Assembly (NCBI RefSeq): GCF_013184495.1
Contig: NZ_JAAOIY010000010.1
Coordinates: 1-55,502, forward strand
DNA: 55,502 nt
Source: Sporosarcina jiandibaonis
Lineage (GTDB): Bacteria > Bacillota > Bacilli > Bacillales_A > Planococcaceae
Direction: 5' to 3'
The notes under the pieces were generated by a model, which saw only the letters and a program-made list of their open reading frames with translations, searched no databases and was not told the origin of the DNA. This document shows, piece after piece, positions 28,957 through 39,094 of this stretch. Position numbers and translations under genes: made by a program. Numbering within the stretch: position 1 is the stretch's first letter; each line of letters begins with the position of its first letter.

Positions 28957-29638
28957 GTTACATGCGAAACAACTAAATGACTTAGAACGTTTCAATGTCT
29001 TTGTAGACGGGCAGGAAAACACATTTTTATCTGCCGCTGATGCGTTATCCGATTCGGGTAGCAAATTACTGTTTGAGAAAATCCACAGCATGACGGGAAC
29101 ATCGACAAATGCTGTGTCAGCATCTGTGTATTTAAGACGGTATGGTTTCTTTATCGCTGCACAACTTCATATAATGAGTGAACATAATTTACTTTGGACT
29201 GGCGAATTGGATGATATATCATTATTCACAAACAGTGACACGATTTTATTTTCTATTCCTTCCAAGGGCTTTCGAAACGTGCAAAATCGAGGAGAAGACA
29301 TACGCTTTATTTTAGAGAAGTACGGTCACCCTGTCGTTACCTATTTTAGTAAGCAGGCAAAAATTTCAAAATTAATTTTGTGGGAAAATATCTGGGGCTA
29401 CGTTTTATGGATGTATTCAATGTTGCTTCAGGAGAATTCACCGTCTGCCCAATATGACTTAACTGTTTTATTGGATGATGAAACGTGGAAACCCGCGATG
29501 CGTCGTTCCCCGTTTAAGCAGTTTATAAAAAATCAGCCAGCAGTGGATGCCATGGCTAATTATAAAAGAATGACTTGTTGCTTGTATAAAGAATTACCTA
29601 GTACTGAACAATGTCCTTATTGCCCATTGGCAAAATAA
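28949..29638 (+). CDS. Ferric siderophore reductase, FhuF-like [2Fe-2S] protein
   Basis: Probably reduces ferric siderophore in the cytoplasm so that iron is released. The 229-residue protein ends with the FhuF-type cysteine motif TCCLYKELPSTEQCPYCP: two adjacent cysteines, ten residues, then CxxC, which binds a [2Fe-2S] cluster. The rest is weakly conserved, with an IucA/IucC C-terminal-like or FhuF N-terminal fold expected. It starts at GTG, overlapping the ATPase gene by 8 nt, with AAGGA 9 nt upstream. That coupling to the ATPase supports the role. Confidence 0.87.
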   Translation: MLKLHAKQLNDLERFNVFVDGQENTFLSAADALSDSGSKLLFEKIHSMTGTSTNAVSASVYLRRYGFFIAAQLHIMSEHNLLWTGELDDISLFTNSDTILFSIPSKGFRNVQNRGEDIRFILEKYGHPVVTYFSKQAKISKLILWENIWGYVLWMYSMLLQENSPSAQYDLTVLLDDETWKPAMRRSPFKQFIKNQPAVDAMANYKRMTCCLYKELPSTEQCPYCPLAK

Positions 29639-29688
29639 AACAGCCTACATGAACCCATATGTTCTTGGATTCTTGTCGGCTGTTTTTT
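29639..29688. terminator. Bidirectional terminator between the FhuF-like gene and spoVT
   Basis: AACAGCC (29639-29645) pairs with GGCTGTT (29678-29684), with an inner GAAC/GTTC stem. On the plus strand seven T residues follow; on the minus strand TTTTATTTT follows. It separates the convergent reductase and spoVT genes. Confidence 0.88.
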
Positions 29689-30224
29689 TATTGTTCCATT
29701 TGTTTAGCTAAAAAATGGGCGGCTGTTTCTGCGGCCTTTTGTTCGGGCTCCCCGATAAAGTGGACTTTAGAGAGTAAATAAACCGCACCAATCATGTCTC
29801 CGCCCGAAATGATCGGCGCAATGCAGTAGGACTTGACTTGCTCAATTTGCCCAGGCACCCATTCAACAGACTTCTCGAGTTTTTCTGTTACTATTTTTCG
29901 ATTAGCAATAATCTCTTCTGCGCTAGGTGATAATTGTCGATTCAAATAATCCTTTTTAGACAGGCCAGAGACTGCAATCATCTCATCTCGATCGCTGATA
30001 AGCGCTGGCGTTCCTAGTGTTTCATAAAGCGTCTCTGCGTACTCTTTAGCAAACTGCCCCAACTCAGATATCGGGGAGTACTTTTTCAAAATCACTTCGC
30101 CTTCTCGATCCGTGAATATTTCAAGTGGATCACCTTCCCGAATTCGAAGTGTTCTTCGAATTTCCTTTGGAATTACCACCCTTCCTAGATCATCAATTCT
30201 TCGAACGATACCGGTTGCTTTCAT
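29688..30224 (-). CDS. spoVT: Stage V sporulation protein T
   Basis: Forespore transcription factor that modulates sigma-G genes. The 178 residues (exactly the B. subtilis length when started at the second ATG, 30224) have an AbrB-type DNA-binding domain at 1-50 (MKATGIVRRIDDLGRVVIPKEIRRTL) and a C-terminal GAF-like domain (about 60-178), ending AAETAAHFLAKQMEQ. The ATG at 30227 is three bases upstream with GAGG only 4 nt away. It follows mfd, as in B. subtilis. Confidence 0.97.
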   Translation of the reverse strand: MKATGIVRRIDDLGRVVIPKEIRRTLRIREGDPLEIFTDREGEVILKKYSPISELGQFAKEYAETLYETLGTPALISDRDEMIAVSGLSKKDYLNRQLSPSAEEIIANRKIVTEKLEKSVEWVPGQIEQVKSYCIAPIISGGDMIGAVYLLSKVHFIGEPEQKAAETAAHFLAKQMEQ

Positions 30225-30313
30225 CATGATGCCTCGCTTTCCACAAAATTGACACTTCTCATTATTACGATATTAGTATGCATCATGTTTGGACAAAATA
30301 TGCAACATTTCCT

Positions 30314-33300
30314 TTACACGGATTTTGAAGTAGCAGTTCCCTTTTTCGCAGCCGGCAGTAATTCCATCAACGACTCGAGAACATCGAATCCGGTACGCTT
30401 ACCTGTATGGCGTTCATCAACCGTTACCAGAAGTTGATCATTCTCCATCGAAAACCCTATTGCACGTCCTAAATGTAGTGAATCTGATACTAGTTTAGCG
30501 CCATCTGTTTTAACCGTGCCTTCGGAGGTCAGCTTAACCACAATTTTTGATTGTTGTTTTTTAATTGATTCTACACCTGAAGCTTTTGCCAATGCTTTTA
30601 TTCGCGCAATGCGAAGAAGAATATCCACTTCTAATGGCATATCTCCAAAGCGGTCAATCATTTCATCAACAAGCTCGGAGTAATCCTCTTCACTATCAAC
30701 AGCTTTAACGCGTTTATACATTTGAATCTTTTGGAAGCCGTCGCGAATATACTCATCCGGAATATATGCATTCAATTGTAGCGAAATTTCAACATCTGGA
30801 ATATCTTCTTTCACGATACCTGTTTGTTTCTCTTCAATTGCCTCTTGCAGCATTTGCGAATATAAATCAAAGCCGACAGAGTCGATAAAGCCATGTTGTT
30901 GAGAGCCGAGTAAATTTCCAGCCCCGCGGATCGATAAATCTCGCATAGCAATTTTGAATCCAGATCCAAGTTCTGTAAATTCTTTGATGGCCTGCAATCT
31001 GCTTTCCGCCACTTCTGTCAATACTTTGTCCCGCTGATAGAGAAAATACCCATATGCCACTCGGTTGGATCGTCCAACACGTCCGCGCAGTTGGTATAAC
31101 TGTGATAAACCCATTCGGTCAGCATCGTGAACAATCAGCGTATTGACATTTGGTATGTCAATTCCTGTTTCAATTATCGTCGTTGTTACGAGAACATCAT
31201 ATTCACCTTCGAGGAAGCTTAAAATCGTCGATTCAAGAGCAGCTTCGCCCATCTGGCCATTGGCGAATCCTACGCGAGCTTCAGGCACAAGTTGTTTAAT
31301 CTCCTCAACTTTTTTTGTCATATCCTCCACGCGATTGTATAAATAGAATACTTGCCCGCCTCGGCCCATTTCGCGTTCAATCGCTTCACGAACAAGCGCA
31401 TAGTTATGTTCCATGACATACGTTTGAACCGGAAAACGATTTGCGGGAGGCGTTTCGATTACAGAGAGATCCCGGACCCCGAGCATCGACATATGAAGCG
31501 TCCGAGGAATCGGTGTTGCTGTCAGTGTCAGCACGTCTACGTTTGTTTTAAGCTGCTTTAAACGTTCCTTATGTGTTACACCGAATCTTTGCTCCTCATC
31601 CACGACAAGAAGGCCCAAGTCACGGTAAATTACATCCTTTGATAACAGTCTGTGTGTCCCCACGACAATATCAACTGTCCCAGCTTTTAATCCTTTCAAT
31701 GTGGCAGTCTGTTCCTTTTTAGTTCGGAAACGATTCATTAAGGAAACTTCCACAGGGAACCCCGAAAATCTTTCCTTCATCGTTTCATAATGCTGTTGTG
31801 CAAGAATGGTTGTCGGAACAAGAAATGCCACTTGTTTACCATCTAAAACAGCCTTAAATGCTGCCCGAATTGCAACTTCTGTTTTACCATAGCCAACGTC
31901 TCCGCAAAGCAGACGATCCATCGGACGAATTCTTTCCATATCTTGTTTTATTTCTTTGATGGAACGAAGTTGATCTTCTGTTTCATCGTAAGGAAAAGCA
32001 TTTTCAAAAGCTCTTTGCATATCATCGTCTTTAGGAAAAGCATGACCTTCCTCAGATTCCCGCTGTGCGTAAAGTTTGATGAGGTCGTCCGCGATGTCCT
32101 TAACGGCTGCCGATACTTTACTTTTCGTACGCTTCCATGCCGCTCCGCCCAGTTTGTGCAATGCAGGTTCTTTTTCTCCGGAAGCTATATATTTTTGAAT
32201 AAGATCAATTTGATCGGTCGGAACATATAACTTATCTGTCCCTCGATATTCGATATAAAGATAATCTTTATAGACGCCGGCAACTTCAAGTGTCTCAAGT
32301 TTTTTATACCGTCCGATTCCATGATGGGCGTGAACGATATAATCGCCCGGTTTGATCTCAGAATAACTTTTAATCCGTTCCGCGTTCGACATTTTTTGCG
32401 GGCGCGCTTTTCGTTTCGGTTTGCCTTTAAACAATTCTGCATCGGTGATCACAGCAATCCGATGGAATGGCAATTCGAATCCGGCAGACAAATCGCCATC
32501 AATTATTTGCACTCTTCGGCTTGTAGCATCTTCGGTTAAATCAGCATCCATATCATAATCTTTTAATATCGATTGAACCTTTTGCATCCGCTCTTTCCCA
32601 TCGGCTACGAGGAATACATGGTAACGCCCTTCTCGCCAACGATCCATCTCGTTTTTCAATAAATGCATTTGTCCATGAAATTGTTGCATCGGTTTACATG
32701 AAATAGTTATTGTTTTCTTTACAACAATTCCTGGCATTGTTCGAATAAATAATGATAAATAGAGCTTTTGTTGGTTAAGTTGTTTTTTTAAATCATTAAA
32801 TGTAAATGATATTTTTGCCGCGTGGACAATTTTACCTTCTTCAAGAAGTGATGCGAACCATTGCTCTTCCTCCACTTCAAGAGACTCGAGAACTTCAGTT
32901 ATCCGACCAATTTCATCAAACACGAGTAACCCATCCTGCGGAAAATAAGCGCCTAATGTTGTTGGTCGATTTTTGGAAAAGGATGCATATTTTAAAATAT
33001 CATCAGGAACAGTTCCATCTTTCATTTGCGCAATATCTGCCGTCATATTTTGCAGCAATCTCTCTTTTGCTTCGACGTCTTTCATTTTCTTCAAACTTTC
33101 CGAAAGTGCTGTTTCGAGTTTTTCAGCTATCGTATATATGTCTTCTTTCGTCCAAACAAATTCAGAAGTCGGTAAAATTGAAAGAGTCTCTAATTTTCCA
33201 GTTGAGCGCTGGTTATCTGCGGAAAATGTGCGAATTGAATCTACTTCGGTATCGAATAATTCAATTCGGACGGGATCATCCATATGAATCGGATACAAAT

Positions 33301-33844
33301 CCAAGATTCCTCCGCGGAGAGCGAACTCGCCGGGTGCCGTCACCATTGGTTGTCTTGAATAACCCATAGCAACTAGTTGATTCAACCAATTATCAACGTC
33401 GATTGTCGCCCCTTCTTCTACTAACAAACTATTTCTTAGCCAACAATCTTTACCTGGCAATAGCTTTCTCATTCCCGCAATCGGAGTAATATAAATCCCT
33501 TTACCGACTCGCGCCATATGATCCAATGTTTCAATTCGTTGTGCTCGTAGCTCATAGCTAGAAATTGAGAAATCGGCCGCGACGAGTTCCTCAGCCGGGT
33601 AAAGCCTCACGGAAGAAGCACCGAGCATTTTCACTAAGTCTTCATATGTTCGCTGTGCTTGCAGAAGATTTGGAGAAACGATAAGAATCGGTTTCTCAAT
33701 AGACTTTTTCAGCGAATCAAAAAATATCGGTTTGGCTCCGCCCGATAATCCCGCAATAAGTTGGCGGTCTTCACCCTTTTTCAACTCTTCTACAAGATTA
33801 GTAATCTCGTTATTTTGTAAATATAAATTAACAAGCGCTTCCAA
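30314..33844 (-). CDS. mfd: Transcription-repair coupling factor
   Basis: Displaces RNA polymerase stalled at DNA lesions and recruits UvrA. The ~1176-residue protein has the UvrB-like N-terminal module ([37 protein letters not shown]), the RNA polymerase-interacting domain near 500 ([20 protein letters not shown]), and the RecG-like helicase with Walker [36 protein letters not shown] and [12 protein letters not shown] prefer a TTG start at 33844: AGGTG lies 7 nt upstream and the length equals that of B. subtilis Mfd. The ATG at 33865 has no ribosome site. Confidence 0.97.
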   Translation of the reverse strand: MEALVNLYLQNNEITNLVEELKKGEDRQLIAGLSGGAKPIFFDSLKKSIEKPILIVSPNLLQAQRTYEDLVKMLGASSVRLYPAEELVAADFSISSYELRAQRIETLDHMARVGKGIYITPIAGMRKLLPGKDCWLRNSLLVEEGATIDVDNWLNQLVAMGYSRQPMVTAPGEFALRGGILDLYPIHMDDPVRIELFDTEVDSIRTFSADNQRSTGKLETLSILPTSEFVWTKEDIYTIAEKLETALSESLKKMKDVEAKERLLQNMTADIAQMKDGTVPDDILKYASFSKNRPTTLGAYFPQDGLLVFDEIGRITEVLESLEVEEEQWFASLLEEGKIVHAAKISFTFNDLKKQLNQQKLYLSLFIRTMPGIVVKKTITISCKPMQQFHGQMHLLKNEMDRWREGRYHVFLVADGKERMQKVQSILKDYDMDADLTEDATSRRVQIIDGDLSAGFELPFHRIAVITDAELFKGKPKRKARPQKMSNAERIKSYSEIKPGDYIVHAHHGIGRYKKLETLEVAGVYKDYLYIEYRGTDKLYVPTDQIDLIQKYIASGEKEPALHKLGGAAWKRTKSKVSAAVKDIADDLIKLYAQRESEEGHAFPKDDDMQRAFENAFPYDETEDQLRSIKEIKQDMERIRPMDRLLCGDVGYGKTEVAIRAAFKAVLDGKQVAFLVPTTILAQQHYETMKERFSGFPVEVSLMNRFRTKKEQTATLKGLKAGTVDIVVGTHRLLSKDVIYRDLGLLVVDEEQRFGVTHKERLKQLKTNVDVLTLTATPIPRTLHMSMLGVRDLSVIETPPANRFPVQTYVMEHNYALVREAIEREMGRGGQVFYLYNRVEDMTKKVEEIKQLVPEARVGFANGQMGEAALESTILSFLEGEYDVLVTTTIIETGIDIPNVNTLIVHDADRMGLSQLYQLRGRVGRSNRVAYGYFLYQRDKVLTEVAESRLQAIKEFTELGSGFKIAMRDLSIRGAGNLLGSQQHGFIDSVGFDLYSQMLQEAIEEKQTGIVKEDIPDVEISLQLNAYIPDEYIRDGFQKIQMYKRVKAVDSEEDYSELVDEMIDRFGDMPLEVDILLRIARIKALAKASGVESIKKQQSKIVVKLTSEGTVKTDGAKLVSDSLHLGRAIGFSMENDQLLVTVDERHTGKRTGFDVLESLMELLPAAKKGTATSKSV

Positions 33845-33931
33845 TAATACACACCTAACTTTCATTTTAAAGAGGAATTAATCGATAAATTTATTAATCA
33901 AAAATTACTTGGTCACTCGAAAATAAAATCA

Positions 33932-33966
33932 GAAAAAGCTTTGGACGTCTTTTAAACGCCAAAGCG
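33932..33966 (-). terminator. Terminator after fin
   Basis: Minus-strand stem GCTTTGG with CCAAAGC (33959-33965 and 33938-33944), extended by CGT/ACG with a one-base bulge, then TTTTTC. It separates fin from mfd. Confidence 0.8.
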
Positions 33967-33972
33967 AAAAAC

Positions 33973-34203
33973 CTATTGAATCCATTTAGTAAATGTATAA
34001 TAATCCGGAAAGCTGCGGAGGGTATGTTCGCATTCTTCACAAATGCAACGAACAGTCATTTCCCCGCCTTTTCCGACCGTTAGAAATCGTTCTTCTTCTT
34101 CCTGATCCAATTTTTCCAAGAGACGCAACGTCTCCCTGGCTGATTCAAACGGAAGCGAACCAATTTCTGTTTTGCAATGTCGGCAATGATAACGAATTGT
34201 CAC
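33973..34203 (-). CDS. fin: Anti-sigma-F factor Fin (YabK)
   Basis: Small zinc-binding protein that shuts down sigma-F so the forespore can move to sigma-G. The 76 residues have two CxxC pairs, YHCRHCKTEIGSL at the start and CICEECEHTL near the end, and finish with DYYTFTKWIQ. I choose the GTG at 34203, which gives the B. subtilis length and has AGGGGG about 10 nt upstream; longer frames begin inside the ribosome site. Position between pth and mfd is conserved. Confidence 0.92.
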   Translation of the reverse strand: MTIRYHCRHCKTEIGSLPFESARETLRLLEKLDQEEEERFLTVGKGGEMTVRCICEECEHTLRSFPDYYTFTKWIQ

Positions 34204-34257
34204 TTTGTTCACGCCCCCTTTTCTCAAAGTATAGGCGATAAGCGACGTTATTATTCT

Positions 34258-34821
34258 CTACTTGCCATTAAAATTATTCATGACATCTAGAAAAGGCGTA
34301 TCTATCCATTTTTCACAAGCCTCGGCACTTTTTAAGATTGCTTCGCCAATAATGGATTCTTCATCCTTGCGAAAATTCGAAAGTACATAATCCGAAATTT
34401 TCATGCCATTCGTCGGCCTTCCAATTCCCATGCGGATTCTGTTGAATTTATCCGTCCCGAGATGCGCGATGAGGGATTTCATGCCATTATGGCCGCCTGC
34501 ACTGCCTTTTTGACGAAGTCGGATTTCACCTGGAGGAAAATCTAAATCATCATAGATAACGACGATTTGATCAAGCTCCACATTGTAATAATCCATTAAA
34601 GGTCGGACGCACTCACCCGATAAGTTCATATAAGTAAGTGGCTTAACAAGAATGATTTTTTCACCAGAATGGTGGATGACCGAATACATGCCATTAAATT
34701 TAGACTGCATCGGTGGTGAACTTAACCTTCTGGCAAGTTCATCGATGACATGAAAACCGATATTATGTCTAGTTTTCTCATATTGCTTCCCCGGGTTTCC
34801 TAACCCAATTATCATTTTCAT
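34258..34821 (-). CDS. pth: Peptidyl-tRNA hydrolase
   Basis: Recycles peptidyl-tRNA released from ribosomes; essential (spoVC in B. subtilis). The 187 residues begin [27 protein letters not shown], with the conserved asparagine and catalytic histidine, then [40 protein letters not shown] and [12 protein letters not shown] use the ATG at 34821 with AAGGAAGAG upstream; the open frame extends further but without a start signal. Confidence 0.97.
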   Translation of the reverse strand: MKMIIGLGNPGKQYEKTRHNIGFHVIDELARRLSSPPMQSKFNGMYSVIHHSGEKIILVKPLTYMNLSGECVRPLMDYYNVELDQIVVIYDDLDFPPGEIRLRQKGSAGGHNGMKSLIAHLGTDKFNRIRMGIGRPTNGMKISDYVLSNFRKDEESIIGEAILKSAEACEKWIDTPFLDVMNNFNGK

Positions 34822-34878
34822 TAATTTTCTCTTCCTTTTGCAAGTAATTATGCTTATACTCCATAGAAATAGAAAAGA

Positions 34879-34900
34879 GGCGTGCGGAGAACCGCACGCC
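34879..34900 (-). terminator. Terminator after ctc
   Basis: A perfect 9-bp GC-rich stem GGCGTGCGG with CCGCACGCC (34879-34887 and 34892-34900) and a 4-nt loop. On the minus strand TCTTTTC follows; on the plus strand ATTTTTATT follows. Confidence 0.88.
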
Positions 34901-34910
34901 ATTTTTATTA

Positions 34911-35546
34911 TTATTCTTCGTCTTTGTCTTCGCCAATTACTTCTGGCTCTGCGCTTACATCCTCAGTAGCTTCATCAAGTGCCTCAAGCTCTTCTTCTGA
35001 ACGTGGAGCTGAAATTGTAACAAGTGCATAATCATCTTCATTTAAAATTTCATATTTAGATTTTTCACGGATATCTGCTACAGTTAGCGTGTCTCCGATT
35101 TCTAGTTCTGAAATATCAATGTCATATGATTCCGGAATATCAGCTGGTTTGACTTTGATATCCAACTCCCAGTTTGGTTGTTGAATAACTCCGCCTTCTT
35201 TCTCGCCTTTTGACTCTCCAACGAGATTGATTTGAACGCTGACTTCGAGTTCTTCAGTCATGTTGATAGCCAAGAAATCCGCATGAAGAACTGTGCCTTT
35301 TAATGGATCCGCTTGATAATCATTTAACACGACGTTTACTTCATTCCCATCAACTTGGAGTTTCATGACTCCGTTACGTCCAGTTACACGCAATGTTTTT
35401 AGCAGGTCGCGCTCATTTACAGAAATCGAAGTTGCCTCCGTATTATAACCGTATACGACAGCTGGAACGAAGCCAGCAGCTCTTAATTCAGTAATTGTTG
35501 AGTGTTGTCCTTTTACTCTAAGTTCGGACTGTATTGTTGTACTCAT
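34911..35546 (-). CDS. ctc: Ribosomal protein L25, general stress type (Ctc/TL5)
   Basis: Binds 5S rRNA in the 50S subunit. The 211 residues comprise the L25 beta-barrel (about 5-92; [26 protein letters not shown]) and the C-terminal Ctc/TL5 domain (about 95-185), ending in an acidic tail. In B. subtilis ctc is a sigma-B general stress gene; a sigma-B-like promoter can be read just upstream here. It lies between prs and pth, as expected. Confidence 0.96.
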   Translation of the reverse strand: MSTTIQSELRVKGQHSTITELRAAGFVPAVVYGYNTEATSISVNERDLLKTLRVTGRNGVMKLQVDGNEVNVVLNDYQADPLKGTVLHADFLAINMTEELEVSVQINLVGESKGEKEGGVIQQPNWELDIKVKPADIPESYDIDISELEIGDTLTVADIREKSKYEILNEDDYALVTISAPRSEEELEALDEATEDVSAEPEVIGEDKDEE

Positions 35547-35624
35547 TTTACATAGTCACCTTTCCAAATATGTTAGTATTTTAACTTAAATCTGTATATT
35601 TTAGACTGTTCTATAGGTTACAGT

Positions 35625-35649
35625 ATACCCCTTTGGTTGTCAATCAAAT
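35625..35649 (-). promoter_or_regulatory. Candidate sigma-B-type promoter of ctc
   Basis: Minus-strand ATTTGA (35649-35644), 13-nt spacer, GGGTAT (35630-35625). The -10 equals the sigma-B consensus GGGTAT; the -35 matches GTTTAA at four of six bases. It starts inside the end of prs. A sigma-A reading (TTGACA overlapping it) has a poor -10. Confidence 0.45.
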
Positions 35650-36599
35650 AAGATGCTTACTGATTTCTTCTCAAAGACGCGAATGATTGCATTCGCTAGA
35701 AGTTTTGCAATTGAAAGTTGTTTTACTTTTTGTGATTGCTTATGTTCTGGAAGCTCAATTGAATTGGTTACAACAAGCTCTTTAATTTGAGAATTATCGA
35801 TGCGCTCGATTGCAGGTCCTGATAATACAGGATGCGTACAACATGCGTAGACTTCTTTTGCGCCACTTTCAATAAGCGCGTCCGCTGCAACTGTGATTGT
35901 ACCGGCCGTATCAATAATATCATCAATCAGAATTGCCGTTTTCCCTTCTACATGTCCAACAATGCTCATAACCTCTGCAACGTTCGGACGCGGACGTCGT
36001 TTATCGATAATCGCAATTGGCGCCTTCATACGATCCGCCATTTTCCTTGCACGTGTCACGCCACCGTGATCTGGTGATACAATAACGAGTTCATCCTTAT
36101 TAAAACCTTTTTGCTGGAAGTATTCCGTCAAGATTGGTTCTGCAACTAAATGATCAATTGGAATATCGAAGAACCCTTGAATTTGAGGGGCATGCAAATC
36201 GATTGCGATAACTCGAGTCGCTCCTGCTGTTTCAAGCAAATTTGCTACCAATTTTGCTGTGATCGGTTCACGCGGACGTGCTTTTCTATCTTGTCTCGCA
36301 TAACCATAATATGGATTCACGACGTTGATCGTACGAGCAGAGGCACGTTTGAGTGCATCAATCATAATTAGTAATTCCATCAAGTGTTCGTTGACAGGGT
36401 CCGACGTAGATTGGATTACATAGACATCACAGCCGCGGATACTTTCTTCAATATTAATTTGGACTTCACCGTCACTAAATCGTTTAACAGAACATTTTCC
36501 AAGCGGACGTCCAATTTCTTCGGAAACCTCCCGTGCAAGCGTTTCGTTGGAATTTAAAGAAAATATCTTTAGTTTGTCATTTGAATAATGATTAGCCAT
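35640..36599 (-). CDS. prs: Ribose-phosphate pyrophosphokinase
   Basis: Makes PRPP from ribose 5-phosphate and ATP for nucleotide, histidine and NAD synthesis. The 319 residues show [47 protein letters not shown] (ATP-flexible loop), [11 protein letters not shown] (divalent-cation site) and the PRPP loop [20 protein letters not shown] precedes the ATG. It lies 13 nt after glmU, so the two are co-transcribed. Confidence 0.98.
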   Translation of the reverse strand: MANHYSNDKLKIFSLNSNETLAREVSEEIGRPLGKCSVKRFSDGEVQINIEESIRGCDVYVIQSTSDPVNEHLMELLIMIDALKRASARTINVVNPYYGYARQDRKARPREPITAKLVANLLETAGATRVIAIDLHAPQIQGFFDIPIDHLVAEPILTEYFQQKGFNKDELVIVSPDHGGVTRARKMADRMKAPIAIIDKRRPRPNVAEVMSIVGHVEGKTAILIDDIIDTAGTITVAADALIESGAKEVYACCTHPVLSGPAIERIDNSQIKELVVTNSIELPEHKQSQKVKQLSIAKLLANAIIRVFEKKSVSILFD

Positions 36600-36612
36600 T
36601 ATGGTCCCCCGT

Positions 36613-37983
36613 TTAATTGAGATTTAGTTTTGAAACATAACCGTCTTTGTTTTCTTGACGCACTCGAGCTACTGCAAGTGAATCTTCTGGAATATCTTTT
36701 GTTATCGTCGAACCGGCGGCGACATAAGCACCTTTTCCGACTTTCACCGGTGAAATGAGATTTGAATTGCATCCAATAAAAGCGTTATCTTCAACTACAG
36801 TAGTATGCTTTTTCTTTCCATCGTAGTTAACGACGATGGTACCGCAACCAAAGTTTACATCAGAACCGACTATCGCATCTCCAATATAACTTAAGTGAGC
36901 CGATTTACTGCCATCGCCAAACGTTGATTTTTTCACTTCAACGAAGTTTCCAATTCTGACACGGTCCCCTAATTGGGATTCGGGACGGATATGTGCAAAT
37001 GGACCAACTGATGTATTTGAACCAATGCTACTTTCCTCAATCACAGATGAATGAATCGTCGTCTCATTGCCAATTACACTATTAAAGATTTGACTGTTCG
37101 GACCAATGGTACACCCTTCACCGATTTTCGTGGAACCTTCAATCATTGTCCCTGGCTGTAAAATCGTATCACGTCCAATTTCAGCATCCGCGCTAATGTA
37201 AGTGTTTTCTGGACTGATAATTGTTACGCCGTTTCGCATATGCATTTCTGCTAGACGATTTCGCATGACACGTTCCGCTTGGGATAATACAACACGATCA
37301 TTGACGCCAAGAGTTTCGCTGAAGTCATTTGTTACATGGGCTGAGACGCGCGCACCTTCAGCTTGTAAGATTCCAATAACATCTGGAAGATAATACTCGC
37401 CTTGAGCATTATCGTTAGTTACTTTTTTTAGTGTTTCAAACAAAGATTTATTATCAAAACAATACGTTCCCGTATTTATTTCTGTTACTAATAGTTCTTC
37501 TTCTGTTGCATCTTTATGCTCAATATTACGAAGTACCTGACCATCTTCTCCACGAACGATTCGTCCGTAACCCGTTGGATCGTCGGCATGAGCAGTCAAG
37601 ATTGTCGCTTTTGCTCCCGACTCATTATGATGGGCAATTAAGGCATCCATCGTTTCTGGACGGATTAGCGGGGTATCTCCGCAAACAACAATCGTTGTGC
37701 CTTCGAGATCTCCTAGAGCTCCTTCAGCCTGACTGACCGCATGCGCAGTCCCAAGCTGCTCTTCTTGCAAGACGTATTCACTTTTATTGCCAAGCGTTTG
37801 CTCAACTTGTTCGGCCCCATGACCGACAATCGTGACAATCCGTTTTGCTTCAAGCTTTTTAATATTATCTATTACATGTGCGACCATCGGCTTTCCGCAG
37901 ACAGGATGGAGCACTTTGTATAAATCGGATTTCATTCGCGTACCTTGTCCTGCAGCGAGAACGATGGCATATGTATTCGACAT
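36613..37983 (-). CDS. glmU: Bifunctional GlcNAc-1-P uridylyltransferase / GlcN-1-P acetyltransferase
   Basis: Makes UDP-GlcNAc for peptidoglycan and teichoic acids. The 456 residues have the nucleotidyltransferase domain ([25 protein letters not shown] at 9-33) and a left-handed beta-helix acetyltransferase domain from about 250, with hexapeptide repeats and [26 protein letters not shown] precedes the ATG. A good promoter lies ~90 nt upstream. Confidence 0.98.
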   Translation of the reverse strand: MSNTYAIVLAAGQGTRMKSDLYKVLHPVCGKPMVAHVIDNIKKLEAKRIVTIVGHGAEQVEQTLGNKSEYVLQEEQLGTAHAVSQAEGALGDLEGTTIVVCGDTPLIRPETMDALIAHHNESGAKATILTAHADDPTGYGRIVRGEDGQVLRNIEHKDATEEELLVTEINTGTYCFDNKSLFETLKKVTNDNAQGEYYLPDVIGILQAEGARVSAHVTNDFSETLGVNDRVVLSQAERVMRNRLAEMHMRNGVTIISPENTYISADAEIGRDTILQPGTMIEGSTKIGEGCTIGPNSQIFNSVIGNETTIHSSVIEESSIGSNTSVGPFAHIRPESQLGDRVRIGNFVEVKKSTFGDGSKSAHLSYIGDAIVGSDVNFGCGTIVVNYDGKKKHTTVVEDNAFIGCNSNLISPVKVGKGAYVAAGSTITKDIPEDSLAVARVRQENKDGYVSKLNLN

Positions 37984-38073
37984 AGACTAGCCTCCAAATT
38001 GAAAGGATTTTAAAGAATAATCCTCTTTATTTCGGGATGAAAATCGAGAACAATCCCATTGTATTCACTCTTG

Positions 38074-38102
38074 ACTATAGCGGAAAACCTCCTTTTTTTC
38101 AA
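38074..38102 (-). promoter_or_regulatory. glmU promoter
   Basis: Minus-strand TTGAAA (38102-38097), 17-nt spacer, TATAGT (38079-38074). The ~85-nt leader has two small hairpins (GGGAT/ATCCC and AAAGGATT-like arms). The rest of the 300-nt gap to spoVG is AT-rich and also carries a plus-strand promoter-like pair and the spoVG terminator. Confidence 0.75.
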
Positions 38103-38210
38103 CCGTCTACTATTGACAATTCAATTTAAGTATTTTATCATTGTATTTTTTAATTCAAACAATTTAATTAATAACCTATCGTGAAGATTATGTTTATTTT
38201 TAAACAGCGG

Positions 38211-38237
38211 AAAAACTGCCTATAAATTTATAGGCAG
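38211..38237 (-). terminator. Terminator after spoVG
   Basis: A 22-nt perfect palindrome (38216-38237, CTGCC at one end and GGCAG at the other) is followed on the minus strand by TTTTTCC. It lies about 45 nt after the spoVG stop. Confidence 0.85.
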
Positions 38238-38283
38238 TCACATTAAATAATGGGAAACGTTGATATATATTTTTATAATTGCG

Positions 38284-38571
38284 TTAGGCATTCGCCTCTT
38301 CGAGGACAGTATCTTCTTCAGCCGATAAGTGATACGCGGCCAGTACCGCATCTTGAACTGTTAACCGCATCGCAGAATTTATAGGATGGGCAATATCGCG
38401 GAATTCACCATCCGGTGTTCGTTTACTTGGCATCGCGACGAATAGCCCATCATTCCCGTCAATCACCCGGATATCATGCACAACAAATGCTTCCTCAAAC
38501 GTTATCGATGCGATTGCTCTCATTCTGCCGTCCGTATCTACTCTCCTCAACCTTACATCTGTTACTTTCAT
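38284..38571 (-). CDS. spoVG: Septation protein SpoVG
   Basis: Small conserved RNA/DNA-binding regulator, 95 residues: [37 protein letters not shown], then [23 protein letters not shown]. It affects septation and spore cortex in B. subtilis. I start at the ATG at 38571 with AAGGAG about 11 nt upstream; a GTG four codons earlier merges with the ribosome site. A sigma-H-like promoter precedes it. Confidence 0.97.
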   Translation of the reverse strand: MKVTDVRLRRVDTDGRMRAIASITFEEAFVVHDIRVIDGNDGLFVAMPSKRTPDGEFRDIAHPINSAMRLTVQDAVLAAYHLSAEEDTVLEEANA

Positions 38572-38613
38572 CTCTCTCCCCACTCCTTCTTTCTATTTAC
38601 AGTGCCTTTAGAC

Positions 38614-38644
38614 ACTATTCTACAAAAGAAAGAGATACCCTTCT
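38614..38644 (-). promoter_or_regulatory. Candidate sigma-H promoter of spoVG
   Basis: On the minus strand AGAAGGGTAT (38644-38635) and TAGAATAGT (38622-38614) resemble the sigma-H pattern (RnAGGAWWW and RnnGAATWW). spoVG of B. subtilis is a classic sigma-H gene, so this is the expected place. Confidence 0.5.
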
Positions 38645-38667
38645 TAAATTAACATAATTATGTAATA

Positions 38668-38710
38668 AAATTAAAACTTCCGTCCAGATGCATATCTAGA
38701 CGGAAGTTTT
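38668..38710 (-). terminator. Terminator after ridA
   Basis: A 12-bp perfect stem, AAAACTTCCGTC with GACGGAAGTTTT (38673-38684 and 38699-38710), with further pairing inside the loop. It is followed on the minus strand by AATTTTATT. It directly follows the ridA stop. Confidence 0.87.
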
Positions 38711-38715
38711 GGTAC

Positions 38716-39093
38716 TTATTCACCTGCAAGTGCGATGACTTCAATTTCAATTTGTGCATCTTTTGGCAATCTGGCAACTTGAACACAAGAACGCGCAGGT
38801 GTATGCGTTCCGAAATGTCCTGCGTAAATATCATTTACAGCAACAAAGTTATCCATGTCCGTTAAAAAGACTGTCGCCTTGACAACTTTTTCAAGCGAAG
38901 AATTCGCTTCTTCCAATATTGCTTTTAAGTTTGCAAATACTTGGTGCGTTTGCTCTTCAATAGTTCCTTCAACAAGTAGACCATCTGTTGTCACCGGAAT
39001 CTGACCTGACGTGTAAATGAATCCATTGACATTTACTGCTTGTGCATAAGGGCCAAATGCTGCTGGCGCTTTGTCTGTCGCTACATATTTCAT
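38716..39093 (-). CDS. ridA: RidA-family enamine/imine deaminase (YabJ)
   Basis: Hydrolyses reactive enamines such as 2-aminoacrylate; in B. subtilis YabJ is linked to purR. The 125 residues show [25 protein letters not shown] and the key arginine in [12 protein letters not shown], ending [11 protein letters not shown]. The ATG at 39093 is one base after the purR stop and has GGAGGGTGG upstream, so it is translated with purR. Confidence 0.96.
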   Translation of the reverse strand: MKYVATDKAPAAFGPYAQAVNVNGFIYTSGQIPVTTDGLLVEGTIEEQTHQVFANLKAILEEANSSLEKVVKATVFLTDMDNFVAVNDIYAGHFGTHTPARSCVQVARLPKDAQIEIEVIALAGE

Positions 39094-39094
39094 A

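Noticed and set aside
29651..29664. LexA box (GAAC...GTTC) near spoVT
   Set aside because: The half-sites are six bases apart, not four, and they form the inner stem of a terminator.
32806..33369. 187-codon plus-strand frame opposite mfd
   Set aside because: No ribosome site or recognised motif, and fully contained antisense to a conserved mfd region.
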